Counted from the stretch's first letter, positions 27,154 to 37,193 are shown. The stretch: DNA of 64,000 nt from Bacteroidales bacterium (GCA_028686425.1 JAQUBZ010000001.1:114536-178535), one strand, 5' to 3'. The notes: a model not told the origin generated them from the sequence alone. Made by a program: numbers and translations.

Positions 27154-27615
27154 TTATTTTTTCTTGATCAAGATCCTTTCGTCTTCCAAATAGGCAACGA
27201 CAATCGTTTCGTTAGGATCTATAATTCCGTCTATTGAACGAACTTCCACATCAAGGTCATTGATACGGGCGCGTCCCATGGGGTTGAGCCGGGTTATGGT
27301 AATGCCCTCAGTACCCGGAGTAATCCCCTTCTCCTGAGGTTTGGTGTCAACTTTTGAATCAATATTCGTACTTAATGAGAGTTTTTTCCAAGTTTTAGAC
27401 TTGAGGGAAAATATCACAAAAAATATAAGCAGGACAATATTGACGGCGATGGTTATTATACCTCCTGTCTCTCCGTAGTTGGCAAACCCGAAGTAGCAGG
27501 AAGCCACAAGAGAGCAGAGACCCAAAATACCGATGACGGCAAATCCGGGAATAATAAGTATTTCCGCAATAATCAGAACGATTCCAAGGACGATGAGTGT
27601 GATGATCAGTGCCAT
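27154..27615 (-). CDS. NfeD-family membrane protein
   Basis: A 153-residue protein with three or four hydrophobic segments in the first 75 residues and a C-terminal OB-fold domain (about 98-150; GTEGITITRLNPMGRARI and EDERILIKKK). This is the short NfeD form without a ClpP-like protease domain. NfeD proteins act with flotillins and SPFH proteins; the floA gene follows directly. It begins 6 bases after the stop of the upstream gene, so all three are one operon. Confidence 0.92.
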   Translation of the reverse strand: MALIITLIVLGIVLIIAEILIIPGFAVIGILGLCSLVASCYFGFANYGETGGIITIAVNIVLLIFFVIFSLKSKTWKKLSLSTNIDSKVDTKPQEKGITPGTEGITITRLNPMGRARINDLDVEVRSIDGIIDPNETIVVAYLEDERILIKKK

Positions 27616-27621
27616 ATAATG

Positions 27622-29469
27622 TTATTTAATTTGTTCGACAGTAACGCCTTCAACCCCTTCTCCGCGCAACAAAGATACTAAATTTTCTGCTTCTTTCACA
27701 GTATCGAACGGGGCAATTATGTATAAAACCTCATTATCGACTATACTCTTTGCAATGTCCTTCGAGCAATGCTCCTTGATGAGTGCTATAATAGTGTCGG
27801 GAATACCCTCTTGATAATTACTGAAAATAATACGGTATTTGTGTTGCGGGCGGACTTGTTCTAAAGATCTTGCCTTCGACACAGAGATACTTTGGCCTTT
27901 ATTGAATGCAACAATGTACGCAGATGGAAATCCCGCTTTTTTTACTTTGTTGAGGTTGGACAAGACTTCTTTGTAGGAATAGAACAGTCCTGCAGCATAA
28001 TGGTATTTGCCGGAAGACAATCTGTTTTCAAACACAGGGCTCAGCCCTTTCAGCTGCTTTAATGTCACCTTGTGGGAAGAAACAAACAGTTGAATCTGAT
28101 ATACAAGTGTGTCGGGCAGCACATTTGTCTCGGCAAAAACAGCCGTGTCAAGTATTTTGAAAGAGTAATCGAATACCTCTTCGGGCATTTCTATGGAAAT
28201 GTTGCCAATCACCCCAAGGGTGTTTTTCCTGAAAGAATATTCCGGAGTCTTTACTTCAGCCTGTTTGTCCTGATTGTCGGATAAGTCTTCCAGATTGATT
28301 ATTATCCCCTTCATCAGGAAATCCATCTCCATCTCCTGTATGGTATATGAAATATCACCTATCTTGGATTGAAGCTCGATCGACAGATTCTCAGCCGACA
28401 ATATAAGGAGCTCGAGAGTTGTCTTGTCCTTTTCATTTGTAGTAGTGGAATAAAGGGTTCTGTTCAGGTTTTGTTCGTTCTGTATAGTGTTCAGGGAGTC
28501 CTGCATGCTTCTCAGTGAAGAGAGGAGAGACGAATATTTGTTGAACAGCGAGTCTGCAGAAGATGGCGCCTTTTTTTCGGGTGTAATATTTTCGGATTGT
28601 GGCTGTACGGGTAGGAGTGCGGCTATTTTCCTTGCGGCCTGAAGAGACTCCACAGGCTTTTTAATCGGCTTGTTGTCGAAAGACAATACGTATATTTTTA
28701 AACTGTCCTCCGAACAATCCCTATTTGAGGCAAAAAGGGAAAAATTGCCGTCCGGAGTGTCTGAAAACAAGAAATCGTCAAATGGTGAGGAATATGGGAA
28801 TCCCAGATTTTCAGGGGCGCCCCAATCCGAGATGGTTTCATCCCATACACTTACGAATATATCATATCCTCCCATTCCGAAAAGACCTTTTGACGAGAAG
28901 TAAAGCTCTTTTCCCGACGGGCTGAGAATAGGAAATATGTCGTCTTCCGGAGAGGTGAGATTTTCATTGATGAGAGCAGGATATGTCCAGATGGAGTCGT
29001 TCTGCAGACGAGAGTTGTAGAGATTCCATGACCCGCTGTTATCTTTGGCCGAAAAAATCAGATTTTCAGCATCTTCCGGAAAATATATTGCAGAATAGTA
29101 TGGATGCCACCCCTCTCTGACAAAATCGTTGGGAATCTGCAACCATGAAGAGTCCTTGAGATGGCTGTAATAAAGGTAAAAATCCTCTTTGGGGATAGTA
29201 ATGACGTTGAGGACTTCGGGGGTTGTAGAGTATTGGAGCATATTCCTTCCGTTCTCGCTCTGAACCATTTTTTCTATAATGGATACGCGCATGACTGAAT
29301 CGCTAATATTCTCAAGGAGAGATGAATAGATAGTGATGGCACTGTCAAAATCATAACATTTGTGAAGCGAGTCGGCGCGATGTAACTCGGCGTCAATGTT
29401 TTGTGCAAAGACGGGGATTGCTGTTAAAAACAATAAGAATAATATTGTACATTTGCGAATTACATTCAT
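27622..29469 (-). CDS. Secreted PD40 beta-propeller protein with SPOR-like tail
   Basis: I choose the ATG at 29469, giving 615 residues, because it begins the signal peptide (MNVIRKCTILFLLFLTAIPVFAQ) and lies 23 bases from a TATTTTTG promoter element; an ATG at 29481 is also in frame. After a short helical repeat region (about 25-75) come WD40-like PD40 repeats (about 100-275), with typical PILSPSGKELYFSSKGLFG and DDFLFSDTPDG motifs. A middle helical region (about 300-400) is followed by tandem SPOR-like segments (VYQIQLFVS; YRIIFSNYQEGIP) that may bind peptidoglycan. It is predicted to be periplasmic. It heads the operon with nfeD and floA. Function unknown. Confidence 0.82.
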   Translation of the reverse strand: MNVIRKCTILFLLFLTAIPVFAQNIDAELHRADSLHKCYDFDSAITIYSSLLENISDSVMRVSIIEKMVQSENGRNMLQYSTTPEVLNVITIPKEDFYLYYSHLKDSSWLQIPNDFVREGWHPYYSAIYFPEDAENLIFSAKDNSGSWNLYNSRLQNDSIWTYPALINENLTSPEDDIFPILSPSGKELYFSSKGLFGMGGYDIFVSVWDETISDWGAPENLGFPYSSPFDDFLFSDTPDGNFSLFASNRDCSEDSLKIYVLSFDNKPIKKPVESLQAARKIAALLPVQPQSENITPEKKAPSSADSLFNKYSSLLSSLRSMQDSLNTIQNEQNLNRTLYSTTTNEKDKTTLELLILSAENLSIELQSKIGDISYTIQEMEMDFLMKGIIINLEDLSDNQDKQAEVKTPEYSFRKNTLGVIGNISIEMPEEVFDYSFKILDTAVFAETNVLPDTLVYQIQLFVSSHKVTLKQLKGLSPVFENRLSSGKYHYAAGLFYSYKEVLSNLNKVKKAGFPSAYIVAFNKGQSISVSKARSLEQVRPQHKYRIIFSNYQEGIPDTIIALIKEHCSKDIAKSIVDNEVLYIIAPFDTVKEAENLVSLLRGEGVEGVTVEQIK

Positions 29470-29491
29470 ATATGGCGACAAAAAAGTGAAA

Positions 29492-29499
29492 CAAAAATA
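29492..29499 (-). promoter_or_regulatory. Candidate -7 element of the propeller-nfeD-floA operon
   Basis: TATTTTTG on the minus strand, 22 bases before the chosen ATG. It is arranged back to back with the secDF promoter. Confidence 0.5.
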
Positions 29500-29529
29500 G
29501 GAAATACTTTATATATTAAGAAAAAATAG

Positions 29530-29537
29530 TAATTTTG
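29530..29537 (+). promoter_or_regulatory. Candidate -7 element of secDF
   Basis: TAATTTTG matches TAnnTTTG and lies 45 bases before the secDF ATG. No clear -33 TTTG is seen. Confidence 0.5.
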
Positions 29538-29582
29538 CACCCTATTTTCGATATAGAATATTAAATTTTAAAATAAAACTAC

Positions 29583-32500
29583 ATGCAAAGTAAAGGAGCC
29601 ATAACGTTTGTGGCAATCTTAATCGGTCTGGCCTGCATATTCCAACTATCGTTTACGTTGGTTACCGTCAGGCAGGAGAACAAAGCTGCCAAATATGCAG
29701 AAGATGCTATTCAGGCAGTTCAAAAAACTCCCGAATTTAATCAAATTTCTGAGTTGGACAAAGCTTTTTATCTTGACTCCCTCAGAACGGTATTAACAAA
29801 AACATACCTTGATTCAATCTCTTCAGAGAAGGTATATTTTTCTTATACGTATAAAGACGTAAAAGAGAAAGAGATTAATCTTGGGTTGGACTTAAAAGGC
29901 GGTATGAACGTTATGCTTCAGCTCGATCTTGCCGAACTTGTCCGTTCTTGTGCACGTACCAAGACTACACCCGAATTTAACAAAGCCATGGAGCTGGCAA
30001 AGGCAAGAGCTGCCGAAACCCATACGGACTTCATTACCCTTTTTGCTCAGGCTTGGAATGAAGTGGCTCCCAACCAGAGATTGTCTTTTGACATCGATCT
30101 CGACAAATTGAGCGGTGACATCAAGAACAAATCAAAAGCAACAAACGATGAAGTTATCGCTTTGCTTGAAAAAGAGGCCGAAAGTGCAATTAATAACTCT
30201 TATACTGTAGTAGAGAGACGTATCAACCAGTTTGGTGTTGCACAGCCAAATATTCAGAAGATTGCGAGAACAGGGCGTATTCTTGTAGAGCTTCCGGGTG
30301 TAAAAGAGCCGGAACGTGTAAGAAAGCTCCTTCAAGGAACAGCATCTCTGGAATTTTGGCAGACATACACCTCTCAGGAAATCAATCCTTTCCTTCAAGA
30401 ATTGAATGAAGAGATCAAATTGCAGAATGAGGCTTTGGAAAGTGCCGAAGGCAAAAAAGAAGCTGCTTCTGCCAATACCGCAGATACAACAAAGAGTATT
30501 GAAGAAGAGCTTGCATCAAATCTCAATACCGAAACATCTGTTTCAAGCGATTTGATGGCAAAAGAGAATCCTTTATTCTCCAAACTTCAACCGTTCGGAG
30601 GCAATAGCGCATGTCTGGGTCTTGCCCACTATCGCGATACAGCCACAATTAACGATTGGATTAAAAACTCTCACATAGTATTTCCCGGCGACTTCGTTCC
30701 TGCATGGGGTTTTAAGGCTTTTTCAGGAGAGGGGGTTCAGCCTGACACATATTTCGAGCTTGTGGCTCTAAAGAGCGTTGCAGGTAAAGGCGCTGTTCTT
30801 GATGGAGGCGTAATCACATCTGCAAGAGTTAATTACAATCAGATGACAGCTGCTGCCGAGGTTAGTATGACCATGAACAGCACAGGCGCCGCCAAATGGG
30901 AAGTGATTACAGAACAAAGCATAGGAAGACAGATTGCAATCGTAATGGACGGTTCGGTTTATTCATACCCTAACGTACAGAACAAGATTTCCGGTGGTAG
31001 TTCACAGATTACCGGCCATTTTACTCAGGAAGAGGCAGACGACTTGGCAACAGTGTTGAAGTCGGGTAAATTGTCAACACCTGCAAGAATTGTTCAGGAA
31101 CAGGTTGTAGGTCCTTCACTCGGTAATGCTTCAATCAGATCGGGTATGATCTCATTTGCATTGGCCTTCCTGCTTGTATTGATTTATATGGCATTCTTCT
31201 ACAGACGTGCCGGTCTGGTTGCAGACATAGCTTTGTTGTGCAACGTGCTGTTCCTGTTCGGTGCACTCGTTTCATTCGGAGCAGTATTGACATTGCCGGG
31301 TATCGCAGGTTTGGTATTGACAATGGGTATGGCGGTCGATGCCAACGTTATCATATATGAACGTGTCAAAGAGGAATTGAGAGCAGGAAAGGCACTCAGA
31401 CTTGCCATCGCAGATGGTTACAAGAATGCGTATTCGGCTATCATCGACGGTAATATCACTACTATTCTTACCGGTTTGATTCTGTTATTCTTCGGTTCGG
31501 GAGCCGTTAAAGGTTTCGCTGCCGTATTGGTTATAGGTATTATTACATCAATGTTTACTTCAATATTCATTTCAAGACTATTGTTTGAAGCAAGACTGAA
31601 GAGAAACAAGGATATTTCATTCGACTCTCCTGCAACAAGAAATTTCTTGCAGAATACCAAGATCAACTTCCTCGATATGAGAAAATGGTCTTATACAATA
31701 TCCGGTATCCTTTGTCTGACTTGTATTATATTCTGTCTGACAAAAGGTTTCTCTTACGGTGTCGATTTCAGCGGTGGTAGAACTTACGTAGTAAGATTTG
31801 ATGCCCCTGTTGTCCCTGAAAAGATTAGAGCCGCCACAATGACCGAATTTGGCGAAGCAGCCGAAGTTAAACAGTTTGGCGGTATATCACAGATGAGAAT
31901 CACTACCAAATACATGGTTGACGATCAGTCAATGGAGACAGACAAGATGATTGAGGGTAAAATGTATAATGCTTTAAAGGACTTCTTTGTCACACCTCTT
32001 ACTCTTGATCAGTTTACATCTACTCTCGAAAATCCTAATGGTATCGTAAGTTCAGACAGGGTGGATGCCTCTATTGCGAGCGAGATGCAGCGAGATGCAG
32101 TTATTGCCGTTATTTTGGCATTGATTGTCATATTCGGATACATTGCTCTTCGATTTACCAATTGGACATGGGGTCTCGGAGGTGTCGTGTCACTGATGCA
32201 CACTTCTATTCTGGTTATCGGTTTCTTCTCCATATTTACGGGAGTGCTGCCGTTCACCTTGGACGTCGATCAGACATTTATTGCTGCGGTACTGACCATT
32301 ATCGGTTATGCAATCAACGATAACGTGGTAATCTTCGACCGTATCCGCGAATACAAGACACTGTTCCCTAAACGCGAATTGAAACAGAATATCAATGAAG
32401 CTTTGAACAGCACATTGTCAAGAACCATCAATACTTCACTCTCTACTCTAATAGTGTTGATAGCAATCGCTATCTTCGGCGGTGAAAGTATCAGGGGTTT

Positions 32501-32621
32501 TGCAGTAGCCTTGACAATCGGTGTCATCTTCGGTACATACGCTTCAATATTTATCGGTACACCTATCATGTACGATTTGAATATACGCAATCAGAAGAAG
32601 CTTGAAGCTAAAAAGAAATAA
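29583..32621 (+). CDS. secDF: Protein translocase subunit SecDF (fused)
   Basis: A 1,012-residue inner-membrane protein joining SecD and SecF, the usual Bacteroidota arrangement. After the first helix (about 4-24) comes the SecD motif GLDLKGGMNVMLQLD (about 101-115), the large P1 periplasmic domain, and the six-helix RND block with LTMGMAVDANVIIYERVKEE (abridged family motif). The SecF part starts near residue 690, with GVDFSGGRTYVVRFD, and ends in a second RND block containing IGYAINDNVVIFDRIRE. It uses the proton gradient to finish SecYEG-dependent export. It stands alone between a divergent operon and a strong terminator. Confidence 0.97.
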   Translation: MQSKGAITFVAILIGLACIFQLSFTLVTVRQENKAAKYAEDAIQAVQKTPEFNQISELDKAFYLDSLRTVLTKTYLDSISSEKVYFSYTYKDVKEKEINLGLDLKGGMNVMLQLDLAELVRSCARTKTTPEFNKAMELAKARAAETHTDFITLFAQAWNEVAPNQRLSFDIDLDKLSGDIKNKSKATNDEVIALLEKEAESAINNSYTVVERRINQFGVAQPNIQKIARTGRILVELPGVKEPERVRKLLQGTASLEFWQTYTSQEINPFLQELNEEIKLQNEALESAEGKKEAASANTADTTKSIEEELASNLNTETSVSSDLMAKENPLFSKLQPFGGNSACLGLAHYRDTATINDWIKNSHIVFPGDFVPAWGFKAFSGEGVQPDTYFELVALKSVAGKGAVLDGGVITSARVNYNQMTAAAEVSMTMNSTGAAKWEVITEQSIGRQIAIVMDGSVYSYPNVQNKISGGSSQITGHFTQEEADDLATVLKSGKLSTPARIVQEQVVGPSLGNASIRSGMISFALAFLLVLIYMAFFYRRAGLVADIALLCNVLFLFGALVSFGAVLTLPGIAGLVLTMGMAVDANVIIYERVKEELRAGKALRLAIADGYKNAYSAIIDGNITTILTGLILLFFGSGAVKGFAAVLVIGIITSMFTSIFISRLLFEARLKRNKDISFDSPATRNFLQNTKINFLDMRKWSYTISGILCLTCIIFCLTKGFSYGVDFSGGRTYVVRFDAPVVPEKIRAATMTEFGEAAEVKQFGGISQMRITTKYMVDDQSMETDKMIEGKMYNALKDFFVTPLTLDQFTSTLENPNGIVSSDRVDASIASEMQRDAVIAVILALIVIFGYIALRFTNWTWGLGGVVSLMHTSILVIGFFSIFTGVLPFTLDVDQTFIAAVLTIIGYAINDNVVIFDRIREYKTLFPKRELKQNINEALNSTLSRTINTSLSTLIVLIAIAIFGGESIRGFAVALTIGVIFGTYASIFIGTPIMYDLNIRNQKKLEAKKK

Positions 32622-32641
32622 GAGATTTCTAAATAAATACT

Positions 32642-32680
32642 AAAAAATAAGAGCAATATTCAGTATTGCTCTTATTTTTT
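32642..32680. terminator. Perfect 17-bp terminator after secDF
   Basis: Bases 32642-32658 are the exact reverse complement of 32664-32680 around the loop ttcag, with A6 before and T6 after. A promoter element for the next gene begins two bases later. Confidence 0.92.
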
Positions 32681-32681
32681 A

Positions 32682-32689
32682 TAACTTTG
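32682..32689 (+). promoter_or_regulatory. Candidate -7 element of the tryptophanase gene
   Basis: TAACTTTG, 28 bases before the ATG and directly against the secDF terminator, so any -33 contact would fall inside the terminator stem. Confidence 0.55.
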
Positions 32690-32717
32690 TAGGCAAATTA
32701 ACTTTAAAATCATAATT

Positions 32718-34094
32718 ATGGAGTTACCATTTGCGGAATCTTATAAAATCAAGACAGTAGAGTCTATCAAAAAAAGTACTCGTGCAGAACGAGAAAAATG
32801 GATTAAAGAGGCACATTACAATCTTTTCAGCCTGAAAAGCGATTATGTGTTTATCGATTTGCTTACCGATTCGGGGACGGGAGCCATGAGTGACAAGCAA
32901 TGGGCTGCCATTATGGAGGGAGATGAAAGCTATGCCGGAGCAAGATCTTATTATGCTATGAAGAATAGCATCACCGAAATCACAGGGTTCCCTTATTTCC
33001 TGCCGACACACCAGGGAAGAGCCGCTGAAAATGTTCTGTTTTCAGCATTGATCAAGGCAGGAGATGTATTGCCGGGCAATTCTCATTTTGATACTACAAA
33101 AGGCCATATAGAGTTCAGAAAGGCTCATGCCATCGATTGTACAATAGATGAAGCCAAGGATACGGAACTTGAAATACCATTTAAAGGAAATATGGACTTG
33201 AATAAGTTGGAAGATGTGCTCAAAGCTTATCCTGCCGAAAAGATTCCTGCCATTGTGGTGACAATCACCAACAATACAGCCGGAGGACAGCCTGTTTCAA
33301 TGGAAAATATTAAAGGGGTTTCCCGTCTTGCCAAGAAATATGGTGTAAAGGTAATGCTCGACAGTGCTCGTTTTGCGGAGAATGCCTATTTTATCAAGAC
33401 GAGAGAAAAGGGATACGAGAAGAAGACCATTCGTGAAATATGCAGAGAGATGTTTTCTTATGCCGATTTTATGACCATGTCATCAAAGAAAGATGCTATC
33501 GTCAATATGGGCGGATTTATCGGGTTCAGAGATGAAGAAGATTGGCATAAATGTCAAATGTTCAATATCATGTATGAAGGTTTCATCACATACGGCGGTA
33601 TGTCGGGCAGAGATATGAATGCTTTGGCACAGGGACTGTATGAGGGGACCGAATTTGACTATCTGGAAACGAGAATCAATCAGGTGGCCTATCTCGGCAG
33701 GAAATTGGATGAATACGGAATACCTTATCAAAGACCTGCAGGGGGACATGCTATATTCATTGATGCCAAAAAAGTGCTTACACACGTTCCGAAAGAGCAA
33801 TTCATCGCTCAGACATTAGGTATCGAGTTGTACCTTGAAGCAGGTATCCGCGGTGTCGAAATCGGTGCCCTGCTTGCAGACAGGGATCCGGACACACGTG
33901 AGAACAGATATCCTTCTCTCGAACTGCTGCGCCTGGCTATTCCTCGCAGAGTATATACCAACAATCATATAGACTATATCGCCGCTGCCCTGAAGAATGT
34001 CTATGACAGACGTGAAACTATCACTAAAGGATATGTAATCACCAAAGAGCTTCCTATTATGAGACACTTTACAATAGAGCTCAAGCCTGCCTAA
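32718..34094 (+). CDS. tnaA: Tryptophanase (tryptophan indole-lyase)
   Basis: A 458-residue PLP enzyme of the tryptophanase/tyrosine phenol-lyase group; it splits tryptophan to indole, pyruvate and ammonia. The PLP lysine is the second Lys of SSKKDAIV (Lys258). Residues that part the two enzymes favour tryptophanase: DSARFAENAYF (tyrosine phenol-lyase has DATRCVENAYF), GIRGVEIG without the phenol-binding Arg found in SMERG, and the late His in MRHFTIEL. There is no tnaC-like leader or permease gene beside it, unlike in Escherichia coli. Its stop codon overlaps that of the convergent DUF2723 gene. Confidence 0.92.
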   Translation: MELPFAESYKIKTVESIKKSTRAEREKWIKEAHYNLFSLKSDYVFIDLLTDSGTGAMSDKQWAAIMEGDESYAGARSYYAMKNSITEITGFPYFLPTHQGRAAENVLFSALIKAGDVLPGNSHFDTTKGHIEFRKAHAIDCTIDEAKDTELEIPFKGNMDLNKLEDVLKAYPAEKIPAIVVTITNNTAGGQPVSMENIKGVSRLAKKYGVKVMLDSARFAENAYFIKTREKGYEKKTIREICREMFSYADFMTMSSKKDAIVNMGGFIGFRDEEDWHKCQMFNIMYEGFITYGGMSGRDMNALAQGLYEGTEFDYLETRINQVAYLGRKLDEYGIPYQRPAGGHAIFIDAKKVLTHVPKEQFIAQTLGIELYLEAGIRGVEIGALLADRDPDTRENRYPSLELLRLAIPRRVYTNNHIDYIAAALKNVYDRRETITKGYVITKELPIMRHFTIELKPA

Positions 34095-37000
34095 TTCATA
34101 AACAGGCTTGCAAAACTCTCTTGTATTCCATTAGCATAGGCTTTTTCGCCGTGCTTCTCAAAGATGTTAAGCAGATAATACAACAATGTGATGTTATTAT
34201 CTGCTTCTTCTTTTGAAATAACTCTGTTCTTCCCTACAGGAGTGCTGTAGTATCCGATGGTCTTGATAGTCTCTTTGACGAAAACATCTGCCACTTTTTT
34301 GGCCTTTTCAGGCTCGTTGGCGCGAAGATAGCAATCGACAATACTGATTACCGATAATTCGTTGAGGCTCCTTAAAAGGGCTGTATTGTAAGGAAAATTG
34401 GTGTCGGGCATAATATCTAAACATCTGTCGAGCAGAGCAACGGCCTTTTCAGGCTTTCCTTCATTCAATAGTGCTTCAGCCGTATTTGCGAACATGTCTC
34501 TTATAGGAGAAACGGCACAGAACGTATAGAGATTCTGATAGTCTATATGGATGGTTGTGTCTTTCAAAGATTCAAACCTATAGACGTTCATCAGCTGATT
34601 ATACATATCGTCACTGTCAATTTGAGGTTTTTCTCTGAAATTCTCGCTCCTGATAGGGACAAATTTGTAGCTGAATCCGTTAAGTTGCAACCAATTGTTC
34701 AATCCCAAATCAATATCTCCCCCCATGCTTACCATATAAATAGGTCTGTCCCAGTTGTAATGGGCAAGTATGTCGAGAATAATCAAATCTGCTTTGCCGA
34801 AACGATCGGCAGACACTTTCAATTCGACTGTATCGACAATCTTGTCGTAGTCTTTTTCGGCCACGACATGGTATTTTTTGACATTCTCTTTGTTGACAGG
34901 GATAAGAAGTGTCTTTGACGGGATAAAGTCGGTCTTGCCGTCAGACAGTTTGTATTCCGGATTTTTGAAAATATCTATTGCCTGAGATGCAAGGATAGGT
35001 CTGTTAATGGCATTGATTACATACGGAAAGTCATTAATGCCATACAGATACTGCTCTCTTTCAATGGTGATTGGAAGAGGGTCGGAGTCGTACTGTTTGA
35101 ACTTCATCTGATCGATGTACCAGTCCGTGCCGAGTAGCGAAGTATTGACGATACGAACATCCGGACGTATATTTTCCACCTCCTGTGCATACCAGAGAGG
35201 GAAAGTATCGTTATCTCCATGAGTTATCAGAATGGCATTTTCGTCCGTACCCATAAGGTAGTTGTATGCCAAATCTCTCGCCGTATATCTTCCGCTGCGA
35301 TCATGATCGTCCCAGTTTTCGCATCCCATCAAAATTACAACTGCGAGTCCGAGTACGGTAGCCATTGAAGCAGAGACAACAGCACCGTTTTTACTCTTGC
35401 TCATCCCTTTGTCAAACCATGACTGAATGGCTATGACTGCAAGACCGATCCAGATGGTAAAGACATAGAACGAACCGGCATAGGCGTAATCACGCTCTCT
35501 TACCTGATAAGGAGGCTGGTTGAGATAGACGACAATGGCAATCCCCGTTAACAGGAAGAGCAATGACGTAACCCAACAATTTCGACCATCGTGTTTGAGC
35601 TGGAAGAAAAATCCGATCAGGCCGAGGATGAGAGGGAGAAAATAATAGTGATTCTTTCCTCTGTTGTCATTGAGACTGTCAGGGCCCGATGACTGATCCC
35701 CAAGCCGTGCGTTATCAATGAATTTGATGCCGCTTTCCCAATTTCCCTTGGACAAATCACCGGGTGTGTCTCCGTGGAAATCGTTCTGTCTTCCGACAAA
35801 ATTCCACATAAAATAACGGATATACATGTGATTGACCTGATAATCAAAGAAAAACGAGAGATTATCCTTAAAATACGGCATCTGTATCATTGTTGCGTTA
35901 CCATCCACGATGACACGCTTGCTTTTGAACTTTCCGTTGGTATATGAATCGTAGAAATTCTTGTATTTGCCGTCAAAAGTGTTCCACATGCGCGGAAAAA
36001 ACATCTTTGATCCTGCAGGGTATATGGGTTCGACATTTTCAGCCTTGTAATACTTTCCATCGAGAGGAGTGTAGTATTTCTTGATTTTCAGGTCGTAAGG
36101 AGACTTGTAGCTCTGTCCGTAAATAATCGGTGAACTGCCATACTGTTCGCGGCCTAAGTATCTGATAAGTGTGTAAGGGTTATCGGGCTGGTATTCGTTA
36201 GTAGGAGTATTGGCCGAAGACCTGATAATGACAATGGCAAATGTGGAGTATCCGATGATGATTGTGGTCAGACACAGCATGATGGTATGCAATGCAATTT
36301 TGTCTTTTTTTCTGAAAATATAAAGAGCAAAGAAGCAGATGGCAAATAGCAGTACCATAAAGATTGTGGCTCCGACATTGAATTTGGAGCCGAATCCGTT
36401 AACGAAAATCCTGTCAAATATTGCTGCAAGCTTGGGTACACCCGGGATAATAATCACCAAAAATGCCAAAACCAGCAAAGCGGAGAGAATCAAAATCCCA
36501 ATCAGTCCCTTGGTAGTTACTTTTTCGTTCTTTTTGTAGTAGTAAATATAGACAATGGCAGGGATGGCAAGGAGGTTCAACAGGTGAACTCCGATGGACA
36601 GCCCCATCAGGAAAGAGATGAGCACCAGCCATCGGTTGGCATATTTCATGTCGGCCTCTTCCTCCCATTTGAGTATGGCCCAGAATACTACGGCTGTAAA
36701 CAGGGAAGACATGGCGTAAACCTCTCCTTCCACTGCCGAGAACCAGAAAGTGTCTGAAAAACAATACGCAAGCGACCCGACTATACCTGCACCGAATATT
36801 GCAATGGTCCTGCCCAAAGTAATCTCTCCACCCTTGATTTCATACAATCGTCTGCCGAAATGGACTATGGTGAGATACAAAAAGAATATGGTAAACGCAG
36901 AGCATAGTGCACTCATCGTGTTGACTGCCGCAGCTGCATGCATGTTGTCTGTGAAAATGGTAAAGAACCTTGCAAAAAGGTTGAATACGGGATTTCCCGG

Positions 37001-37159
37001 AGGGTGTCCCACCTCCAATTTGTAAGATGATGCAATAAATTCGCCACAATCCCAGAAACTGGTGGTCGGTTCGATGGTCGAGATATAAACAAACGCCGAT
37101 ATCAGCAGGATTACTCCAGATATGATGTTGTTTATAAGTCTGAATTTCTTATTCTTCAT
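34091..37159 (-). CDS. DUF2723 membrane protein, GT-C-like
   Basis: A 1,022-residue membrane protein typical of Bacteroidota. The N-terminus (about 10-330) has the DUF2723 pattern TTSFWDCGEFIASSYKLEVG (Asp-Cys-Gly-Glu) and GHPPGNPVF, with many membrane helices. An acidic residue in the first outer loop and this topology resemble GT-C glycosyltransferases such as protein O-mannosyltransferases. A periplasmic part contains GDNDTFPLWYAQEV, and the end (about 900-1010) looks like TPR helices (GKPEKAVALLDRCLDIMP). A role in protein O-glycosylation or glycan transfer is plausible but not proven from sequence. The 3' end overlaps the tryptophanase stop by 4 bases. Confidence 0.88.
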   Translation of the reverse strand: MKNKKFRLINNIISGVILLISAFVYISTIEPTTSFWDCGEFIASSYKLEVGHPPGNPVFNLFARFFTIFTDNMHAAAAVNTMSALCSAFTIFFLYLTIVHFGRRLYEIKGGEITLGRTIAIFGAGIVGSLAYCFSDTFWFSAVEGEVYAMSSLFTAVVFWAILKWEEEADMKYANRWLVLISFLMGLSIGVHLLNLLAIPAIVYIYYYKKNEKVTTKGLIGILILSALLVLAFLVIIIPGVPKLAAIFDRIFVNGFGSKFNVGATIFMVLLFAICFFALYIFRKKDKIALHTIMLCLTTIIIGYSTFAIVIIRSSANTPTNEYQPDNPYTLIRYLGREQYGSSPIIYGQSYKSPYDLKIKKYYTPLDGKYYKAENVEPIYPAGSKMFFPRMWNTFDGKYKNFYDSYTNGKFKSKRVIVDGNATMIQMPYFKDNLSFFFDYQVNHMYIRYFMWNFVGRQNDFHGDTPGDLSKGNWESGIKFIDNARLGDQSSGPDSLNDNRGKNHYYFLPLILGLIGFFFQLKHDGRNCWVTSLLFLLTGIAIVVYLNQPPYQVRERDYAYAGSFYVFTIWIGLAVIAIQSWFDKGMSKSKNGAVVSASMATVLGLAVVILMGCENWDDHDRSGRYTARDLAYNYLMGTDENAILITHGDNDTFPLWYAQEVENIRPDVRIVNTSLLGTDWYIDQMKFKQYDSDPLPITIEREQYLYGINDFPYVINAINRPILASQAIDIFKNPEYKLSDGKTDFIPSKTLLIPVNKENVKKYHVVAEKDYDKIVDTVELKVSADRFGKADLIILDILAHYNWDRPIYMVSMGGDIDLGLNNWLQLNGFSYKFVPIRSENFREKPQIDSDDMYNQLMNVYRFESLKDTTIHIDYQNLYTFCAVSPIRDMFANTAEALLNEGKPEKAVALLDRCLDIMPDTNFPYNTALLRSLNELSVISIVDCYLRANEPEKAKKVADVFVKETIKTIGYYSTPVGKNRVISKEEADNNITLLYYLLNIFEKHGEKAYANGIQESFASLFMN

Positions 37160-37185
37160 GTTTGATGTATTTACATTTAAAACAA

Positions 37186-37193
37186 CAAAGGTA
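37186..37193 (-). promoter_or_regulatory. Candidate -7 element of the DUF2723 gene
   Basis: TACCTTTG on the minus strand, 26 bases before the ATG at 37159. It is back to back with the promoter of the SUI1 operon. Confidence 0.55.

Noticed and set aside
32081-32100. Tandem 10-bp repeat CGAGATGCAG in secDF
   Set aside because: Two copies only, in a conserved coding stretch (SEMQRDA); probably chance.
32718-34094. Tyrosine phenol-lyase instead of tryptophanase
   Set aside because: DSARFAENAYF, GIRGVEIG without the phenol-binding Arg, and the C-terminal His in MRHFTIEL all agree with tryptophanase.
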